The notes beneath the pieces were generated by a model, which did no database searches, was not told the DNA's origin, and worked only from the letters and a program-made list of their open reading frames with translations. Source: Meandrina meandrites (taxonomy: Eukaryota; Cnidaria; Anthozoa; Scleractinia; Meandrinidae). Taken from it: a stretch of 64,000 nt of DNA. Positions 57,901 through 64,000 of the stretch are shown one piece after another. The position numbers and the translations under genes were made by a program. The stretch spans positions 3,777,501 to 3,841,500 of the forward strand of contig OY855912.1 of assembly GCA_963693305.1 (NCBI GenBank), read 5' to 3'. How positions within the stretch are numbered: the first letter of the stretch is position 1; the number at the start of each line of letters is the position of its first letter.

Positions 57901-60900
57901 GCATGCAGAGACTGGAAAGTTTGGAACATCAAATGAAAGGTAGTCAGATTAATTTTTATAAATACATATCTGTACTTCATGTGCATGGTATGTTTAAATA
58001 TATTAAATATTCAGGTTTTCACCTTTTTCCTGTGTTTGAACAATGCTTGGTGTAGTAGTGTAGGCGATTAAGCATGCGTGCACTGTTCATTGTAAAATTT
58101 TCAATGTTTAGTTTAACGGTTTATCGGTGCGCAATCATATTGTTGATGTAGACCCTGGTGCTTCAGTGCAAAATGAAGTTTAACTAACGAGTGGGTCACC
58201 TTTTCGGTGGCCTATGAAGCAGTTCAATCTGTTTTTAATATAGATGCACTCAAGATTTGAGTAGTTTACCTAGTACTGTTTTCATATATAAACAAAATGT
58301 AAAGTTAAAAACCAAATGTCTGTTGATAGCACTTGTTACATGTTTACTGCATGGCGTTCTTTATTTGCAGAGTAAAACTAAGGGCAAATTTTGCCCACAC
58401 AGCAGCTGAAGCTTCACAGCTTAGTTTTAAAGTGGTATGTACATATACTAAGTTGGATGCACATGCGCTCTTCCTTTGGAGCATTGTGCATGAAAATTTA
58501 ATTCATTAACTGATTTTAGAAATGATTTATTAAGAAATAATTTAAAATTATTAGGCAAGGCAATAATGTTTGACTGAATAATGATTTTATTTCAACTGTA
58601 TTTTCATTTACAATGTAAAAAGAGTAATAACTGCGTCACAAATGTCATTGTTTGTCACCCACTTGCATTTATTTGAGAGAAAATTTGATTTTTTTTAATT
58701 TTTAAATTTTATCCTCCTCCCTTTAGGGAGATTTACTACATCCTATCAGTGAAGTGGTGTCAGGATGGCAGTATGGGGAGAACTTGAAAACTAACAAGTA
58801 TGTATTGTAGTACAAAATTTAGTTCATGGTCATAATTGATTAATTTATTTGACATCTTGTTATACATGCACATGAGCTTGCCCAGCTGGCTTGCTCTAAA
58901 TTAATTTATTTGCACCCTGAGTCCCCAAGTATGGGAAATATATCATGCAATATATACATAATTTTGTAAACTCAAAGCTTAAAACTATAATATGTAGAGA
59001 AGCTTTTTTCAGGACCATTGAGTCAACGAAGGATTTTTTTTGGAAGGAGGTGGGTGGGAGGATAAAAAATCCTGAAGAAATTGTTTGCGAAAGCCAAATT
59101 GTTTGCAGACAAAAAAAATTGTCTGCAAAAAGATGCTACCAGAAAAATTTTCATCTGCCCCCCGCCCCCCCCCCCCCCCTCCCTCAAAAAAAAAAACGGT
59201 CCATCCCTAAAGAATTTAGTACATTATATATATACTTGAAAGTTCCATAGGATTTGTTATAATTAAATTATAATTAACTGAGTGAAACCTTGTGCCATGT
59301 TAGCTTGACATGCTTCTAAACATTCTGTTCATGTTATTTTTCAGATCTGGCTGGTTTCCTGCTGCTTATACTGAACAGGTTATTGCCGTTACAACTGGGT
59401 AAGTTTCAAACATGACTACTGATGAGCCCCTCCCAGGGGTTTCAGGGAACAAGGGAACATGGGATCAAAAGAAAAATAATACTAGGAACACGGGATTGAA
59501 GGCATGTTTAGGGAACAGGGAACACCAGATCGAAGAAATACCTTTAGGGAGCATGGAAACACAAGAAAAAATTTGTTGGGAACAAGGGAATATTAATAGA
59601 CCTGGCTCACTGACTGATAAGCTCCAGCCCAATTGGCCACTTGTGTCAAATGCAGACTGATGAATTAATAACAATATTTTTGTGTTTCTTTTTTATATAG
59701 TTCCTCTGTGAGCCATACATTGCCTGCTGGAGGATTACATCCCCGTCCTGCTCTAGAGACCAGCGGTGGCCACAAGTCGTTAAAGCGTTATTCAAGTGCT
59801 GGACCGGAAGCCATGCATTTGCCTCCTCCAGACTATACTGACTTGGATCACAAAGAAGAACCCAATCATTTACCATCTGCAGATGCTATTAACCACTCAG
59901 GTACGTGAACATATAGCTCAAAGCTCTTCAGCTGGTGGATTGAAAAAAGTATATTCTGTCATTTGACATTGACTCATTTTTTTCTGATTGCTAGGATTAT
60001 TTGATTCGTAGACCTGTCTTGAAAAAAAAAACAATGTTCAAGGTTTTGTTAGTAAGTCTTGGACAGTCCTTTCATGTAATAACGTCTTTGCTAGTTGGGG
60101 TTGTAGTTGAACTACACGTATGAACATGTGTGCAAACCACAAGAAGTACTGGCCAGCAGGTTGAGCTACTGGGCTTCAAATGACATACTTTTTCTTAACT
60201 TTTTCTAAATCCTGAAAATAACATTACACAATTATTCAATGGTCCATTCCTTACTCAGTTTGTATTGTCAGTTTAAAGGACGTGGGCCACTTCTGGAAAA
60301 CCTTGAGTCTTTGTAGTTATTTGTTTACCTTCTTCTTTTTTTTAGAAAACCAAACCAGGACACCAGTCACCGCCACAGCTCCCCACTCTCCTGGTTTAAA
60401 TGGGAACAGTACTTCCCAGGCCAGCAGGTCACCAATGGTCCCACCTCCACCGCCACCGCCTCTACCACCTCCTAGCATTCTCTTAAAAGAAAGTGAAAGC
60501 AACACAATGAAGTAAGCAGTGATAAATATTTTCTTCGGTATTTGATTCTTGGCAAAAATGAAACACATTTTACCAGTTACTGCTGCAAAACAATTAAAAG
60601 ATTTTTTTCTCAGCTTTTTACCCTTGATGGTTGACTGAGAGCTGGGCATGAGAATTCCCAGGCCTAGCCTGTGAATGCACTAGACGTATTTCTGGCTGTC
60701 AAGAGTTGTAGCTAGCAACAGCCTGAAATATAGCCTGTGTACAGCCGTCCCACTCACCTCAGAAATATGTCTACTGCATTCACAGGCAAAGGAAAACTTC
60801 TTTTATACCAGAACGTTTGTTTAAGATTTGCACAAACTCTTTTGAAAAGGCCAAAGTTTTATTATAATAATTTATTTAGCTCTTTCCTTTTTTATCTTAC

Positions 60901-60996
60901 CGAGATTTGCTTAATCTTTCCAATTTTAGTCCTGGCACTGATGCAGAATCAAATGGTATGGTCACAAGTAATTCACCTGATGTGAGTCACTTGTAA
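45960..60996 (+). CDS. BAIAP2: BAIAP2/IRSp53-family adaptor: I-BAR and SH3 domains, proline-rich tail
   Basis: Seventeen exons: 45960-46031, 46106-46178, 46288-46377, 47485-47546, 49957-50028, 50323-50367, 51606-51698, 56082-56147, 56540-56626, 56773-56847, 57884-57939, 58371-58434, 58727-58797, 59345-59398, 59701-59900, 60346-60511, 60930-60996. All introns are GT-AG and every phase matches, giving 470 aa. Residues 1 to about 245 form the I-BAR (IMD) domain, with the basic KVRKKSQRKK patch (about 150-159) and AMAEERKRYCFVLDRC near its end. About 264-321 is an SH3 domain (ANFAHTAAEASQLSFKVGDL, SGWQYGEN, SGWFPAAYTE). Then come a PPPDY motif, a proline run (about 427-438) and a C-terminal VSHL that fits a class I PDZ ligand. 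Family members couple Rho-GTPase signals to actin at protruding membranes. The linker between I-BAR and SH3 is only about 20 residues, with no CRIB-like segment. It could equally be called BAIAP2L1-like. Confidence 0.93.
49217..49286. mobile_element. Mutator-like palindromic MITE (TAGCCTGCG), TSD CATTTTGGG
   Basis: A 70-bp hairpin element: TAGCCTGCGCCGCAGACG and its complement. The 9-bp CATTTTGGG is duplicated at 49208-49216 and 49287-49295. It lies in BAIAP2 intron 4. Confidence 0.85.
50417..50556. repeat. Palindromic MITE in BAIAP2 intron 6
   Basis: Arms GGTAATTGGACTGAGTGG, GAGTCCAATT and CTGTGATCAT are repeated inverted at 50500-50556. Imperfect stem of about 60 bp. Confidence 0.6.
51235..51510 (+). 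repeat. tRNA-derived SINE, copy 2, B box deleted
   Basis: It matches copy 1 from GGTGGCCTAATGGTTAGTGC through GTTCTTGGGCAAGATACTTT and CATCCCATCCAGG. Where copy 1 has the B box there is only GGTCTGGCCGGGGCAC, so the internal promoter is broken. A further 3' part (ACTCCTAGTCGCTTCATGCT, GGGATAACCTCCGG) shows the longer tail. In BAIAP2 intron 6. Confidence 0.8.
53460..54589. mobile_element. Mutator-like element nested in the TTAA transposon; carries a 5S-like sequence
   Basis: Long terminal inverted repeats of about 100 bp, GGTTGTTAGTAATCC then CGGAACGACGGAAC, AGAAACAGCGGAACGGGA and a T-tract, with one 9-bp indel between ends. GATTCAAAC (9 bp) stands outside both ends, although the host minisatellite also contains this motif. 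The interior holds the 5S-like region and inverted segments sharing GGCCATCCC and T-runs, but no transposase. Confidence 0.75.
53706..53818 (+). pseudogene. 5S rRNA-derived sequence inside a transposon
   Basis: GTCCGATCGCTGAAGTTAAG, then GTCAGTACTTGGATGGGTGA and CCAACTGAAAATACC follow the order and spacing of eukaryotic 5S rRNA. Pol III box A (AAGTTAAGC), the intermediate element and box C (GGATGGGTGACC) are recognisable. The 5' end does not pair with the 3' end, so a normal helix I is absent. A T-run follows at about 53838. It is a pseudogene or a Pol III promoter module, not a standard rRNA gene. Confidence 0.8.
55053..55976. mobile_element. CAG-ended (hAT-like) transposon, TSD ATTAAG
   Basis: Ends CAGTGTTCTCC and, inverted, CAGGGTTCTCC, with an inner ACCGGTAA inverted motif. 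ATTAAG is duplicated at 55047-55052 and 55977-55982. A 39-codon basic ORF at 55612-55731 starts MGRKDKIKGEQ. In BAIAP2 intron 7, just after the TTAA element. Confidence 0.82.
56959..57188. mobile_element. Palindromic MITE with TA duplication
   Basis: Inverted ends GAGAGGTTAAGCATGACGTT and its complement, extending through ACGGCAAACGGCAAA. TA stands on both sides, as for Tc1/mariner-type insertions. 230 bp in BAIAP2 intron 10. Confidence 0.85.
57460..57600 (-). repeat. tRNA-derived SINE, related copy 4
   Basis: On the minus strand a B box GGGGTTTAAATCCC and then CACTGTGTTGTTCTTAGTGG match the order of the SINE at 9550-9795. The A-box side is eroded. Confidence 0.6.
57783..57849. mobile_element. 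Mutator-like palindromic MITE next to a splice acceptor, TSD GGGTGAACA
   Basis: A 67-bp hairpin (ACCCTGCGAGCAGAGTCTTC and its complement) with the 9-bp GGGTGAACA at 57774-57782 and 57850-57858. The right edge is 34 bases before BAIAP2 exon 11, so the insertion lies in the branch-point neighbourhood. Confidence 0.85.
60663..60788. repeat. Palindromic MITE (TAGCCTGTGAATGCA)
   Basis: TAGCCTGTGAATGCACTAGA at the left and its near complement at the right (CTACTGCATTCACAGGC), plus inner inverted TATTTCTGG and CAGAAATA. No clear target duplication. In the last BAIAP2 intron. Confidence 0.65.
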
Positions 60997-62760
60997 CATC
61001 GACAACTGGCTGTTATGCGACGGAAAAGATCAAAGAGGCCCTTTCATATGGCCTGTCTTATTTCAATAGTCAGTGAATAATACAAGAGTCAAGTCTTTAC
61101 TGCTTATTATCATTGTCGTCATTATTATTATTGACCTGGTCACATGACCAGCTCAAGAAAAAGGCCTGTTACATTCATGATTGACAGTGCTTATCTAATA
61201 AGATTTAGTTGATCAATCTGTTTAAATCGTTTGTCAAGTTTCTCTGCAATTAATAGCAAAATTAGTCTATGTACATAAATCATTTATGATTTAAAGTTTA
61301 TATTTAATTTGGCAGATTTATTGATCATGTATAAATTCGTCAGCATTATGGCTGAAATTATTTTATGAAGAAAGCTAATATATTGTAGATGAAGGTGCTT
61401 AAATTATTTTTGTGAGTTGTAGATTACAAAGAAAATGAGAAATGTGGTAAATTAAGCCTCTTATAGTAAGAATACTTTGTGATGTGTCATACTGTTGAAC
61501 TGAGTTGCACAACGAAAGAATGGTGAATGATTTTGTATTGTAGGGTACATGGTCCCCCTAGGGTAATTCTATCATGGGGTATGTGACCCCCTCCTAACCT
61601 CCAGGATAGAATATTGACTCCTCTTTAATGAAGAGACTTTATTTCTTGTAAGAATGTTTCTAAAATACTCTCGTTGTACAAAGTAATAATTCAAGAAACC
61701 AGATGACTGGGTTGGGTCAGTGATACAGAAGGTCGCTTTTAAAGTGCATTAGATATGGTCCTTGGGGAACTGAGGTACTCAGCCATGGGTGTGGCTTTCG
61801 AGACGTTTTAGTCTCTGTATCAAGATATTGATTAGGTACTTTACTCGTCGCACTCGACTTTGCTCGTACAGCTAAACATTATGAAATGGTGCATATTGTC
61901 AGTGACATCTGTTTCAAGTAACTGCAGCAGTAGTAAACTGGGTTTTATAGACAGCCAAGAGAAAGCTCAACTCTTAGCTTATTGTGAACTGAGAATTGCT
62001 AACAAGGCAAATCATTAAACCGTGGAGGGGCGTGTTTGAAACACGAAATGGCGAAATACTATAGAGTACTGCCCTAACCAACAAATACAAGCTAACCGCA
62101 AGCAAACTGGAGAAAAAGCTAACTGCAAGCAAGTTTCGTTTCGCTATAACTCTGGCTCTTATCTTAAATATTATTTCGCCATTTAGTGTTTTAAACACGC
62201 CCTCCGTGGAACTGATGTTTCGACCATCCGCCCCTCTTTAGGGCTGTGTTAACAATCAGACTGTCAGCTGTCAATTCTCGTATCATTTGACATTCCTGTT
62301 CCCCATACCAGATGTACATAGTTCCGCTATGGTTTATTCCAAATGGTGGATGGTAACATTATTTCTAATTGTGTAAATTGATCACAGCAAGCCTCTAATG
62401 GGACAGCCTGTAACGTAGATCTCTTTTGGCGCGTCACGCAAAAATCGAGAGAAAAGTTTGCGTGACAAGGCCGAATTAAGAATGCGTAACAGACTTCAGG
62501 TAGGCTTGTTTTGTTAAAAATGTCTTTTTGGATTACTTTTTCGTATTGCGCAATTATTTAAACGAATTATTTTGTCTTGCATAGCAGCCTAATCGTTTAG
62601 TTTATGTTAAAAGAGTGAAATATTTGTGGAACTTTTTAAGTATCAATGATGATTTTAAAATTGAAGTGATAAAGAAAATGTGACTTCTTAAACCTCATGA
62701 TTAGTGTGTAACGATGTAAATTTCTAATCAATTACTTCAATAAAGCATCTGTAAATATCC
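60997..62760 (+). other. Probable BAIAP2 3' UTR region
   Basis: No coding exon recognised. An ATTAAA lies at 62014-62019 and the first canonical AATAAA at 62739-62744. Either could end the transcript. The MITE at 62025-62204 lies between them. Confidence 0.35.
62025..62204. repeat. MITE with GAGGGGCGTGTTTGAAACAC ends
   Basis: The right end is the inverted GTGTTTTAAACACGCCCTCC, with ATGGCGAAATA and TATTTCGCCAT also inverted. CCGTGG overlaps both borders. The centre carries two AGCTAACCGCAAGCAAA-type units, as in 42587-42810. Confidence 0.75.
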
Positions 62761-64000
62761 CGTTTTTGTCTGAACCTTCCAAAGGTACGTTTATCACTGG
62801 CAAAACACGTCGCGTTGGGTAAAATAGCTTTGAGGGATTTTCCCCGTTTCGCTTTCAATATAAGAGAGCTGTGCAGTATTGACACACTTCACCAGAAGAG
62901 AATTGTCCCACATTCACGTGATATTCATGAAGAACTTCCGCAGGGAATTGTCCCGTGCGCGAGATCATGCATCCAGGATTCGATTACTGGCTAATGGACC
63001 AATCACAAGATACATCTGCTTATTACGTCAGATCAGCAAGCCAATAGCAAAAAGGTATGACTGATCACCCGTGGTGCCTGTAACGCATTCAAGATTCTCT
63101 TACGTGACTCGGTCACGGCACAGCCATATAGGAAGGAAAAAGTATTCAAAACTTGCATTCCTTTCCGTTTTTTAAAATGAAAATTGTTTCCTTGAAGTTT
63201 TAGGGGAGTGCATGAAACCTGAAATTTTCCTACTTTCGAGACATTTGAGTCAGTCAGTTGTGATTTGTTTATTGGAGGGCAAAAGGTTACATTCCCCTGT
63301 TTCCACGAAGCTTCAAATTCCTGATTTAATTAGAACTGCTTATAGATCGCTTATACTCCTGTTTCCTCTGGACTGGACCAGCTAGTCGTCCTTTCCTGTA
63401 AATAAACAAGGCTCGATCTTTCAAAACGAAGGTCGTCATTTCCTTTCGAGATTGAGAGCATTTAGCAAGCTACGTCCATCGACCGTGGAGCTCCGAGTCC
63501 ATCATTCAAGGTAAGACATTTTTCAAGCCACTTTTTTCTCTGTCGAATTCAAAATTAGCAGTCGATTTAATAAAATCATCTTGAGCAAAAAGCGATGGGG
63601 AAGTTGATGTTTCTACGAAATCGATGGAGTTCCATCATACATGCACTATTCAAACGACGCTCAGGACGTTCGAAGTTGGCGTCGATCGCGTGATCCCATT
63701 TGTTACCATTCGTTTTCAATTCGTGTTTGCTGAAGCTTCCTCTGGTCGCGCGCTCCAGAGGAATAAAAGATCTGTTCGTTTTTAAGATGAATTTTAAAAT
63801 TCAATGAGATATCTTTCACTAGTGAAGTTATACGTAAAGACAAGGCTAGCTTGTATTTCGCAATCGGTTCGTAAACTTTCATTTCTAACGGGACTCGGCG
63901 AATACTTCCTGCCCTTCCTGCTCTTCCTGTGTCGAAGGCGTGCTACGCTCCTCGACTTTGGACTTTTTTCACGCATTCGAAATCAGCAGTCGGTCTTATA
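62761..64000 (+). other. Possible first exon region of a downstream gene
   Basis: At 63510/63511 a good donor (ATCATTCAAG then GTAAGACATT) ends a stretch without coding frame that could be a 5' noncoding exon. No ATG-bearing exon is seen before the window ends. The rest shows nothing I can name. Confidence 0.2.

Noticed and set aside
60317..60649. 110-codon minus-strand ORF with a glycine run
   Set aside because: It is the antisense shadow of the proline-rich BAIAP2 exon 16.

Overview
The window is eukaryotic nuclear DNA: AT-rich, intron-rich and full of short non-autonomous transposons. Every recognisable gene is an animal gene with GT-AG introns. The repeat style (tRNA-derived SINEs, many palindromic MITEs, a 2A-bearing retroelement ORF, a hammerhead-like Penelope tail) suggests a cnidarian, most likely an anthozoan or stony coral. 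That taxonomic call is inference; no rRNA or mitochondrial marker is present.

Layout. 1-260 is a truncated non-LTR retrotransposon (minus). 2519-3193 is an intronless PLD6/Zucchini-type gene (plus). 4833-5785 is a very large, apparently perfect palindrome. 7356-30065 is MFSD11 (UNC-93-like, minus), assembled here from 17 exons, its introns loaded with CAG-ended DNA transposons, SINEs, MITEs, a 669-bp tandem duplication and a 157-codon membrane-protein ORF on the opposite strand. About 380 bp beyond its start codon a probable 5' noncoding exon of a BRI3-like gene (plus, coding 32355-33283) reads away from it, so the two look head to head. 33.3-45.9 kb is mostly repeats, with one small 99-codon ORF. 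45960-60996 is a BAIAP2/IRSp53-family gene (I-BAR plus SH3 plus proline-rich tail, 17 exons, 470 aa). The last 3 kb hold its probable 3' end, a MITE and a possible first exon of a further gene.

The four recognised genes do not form a pathway: piRNA/mitochondrial phospholipase, MFS-like membrane protein, small endolysosomal membrane protein and membrane-bending actin adaptor. The most informative part is the transposon record. Several elements have both ends and exact target-site duplications: 6-bp for CAG-ended hAT-like elements, 9-bp for Mutator-like palindromes, TTAA for two others, TA for another. Nesting order can be read in several places, including a 5S rRNA-like sequence inside a 9-bp-TSD element that itself sits inside a 3-kb TTAA element within a BAIAP2 intron.

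Two gene-level anomalies deserve attention: an extra T that shifts frame in the last MFSD11 exon, and a decayed duplicate of MFSD11 exon 6 lying in intron 12. Exon boundaries were read by eye from splice signals, phase and family resemblance; no transcript or database search was available.
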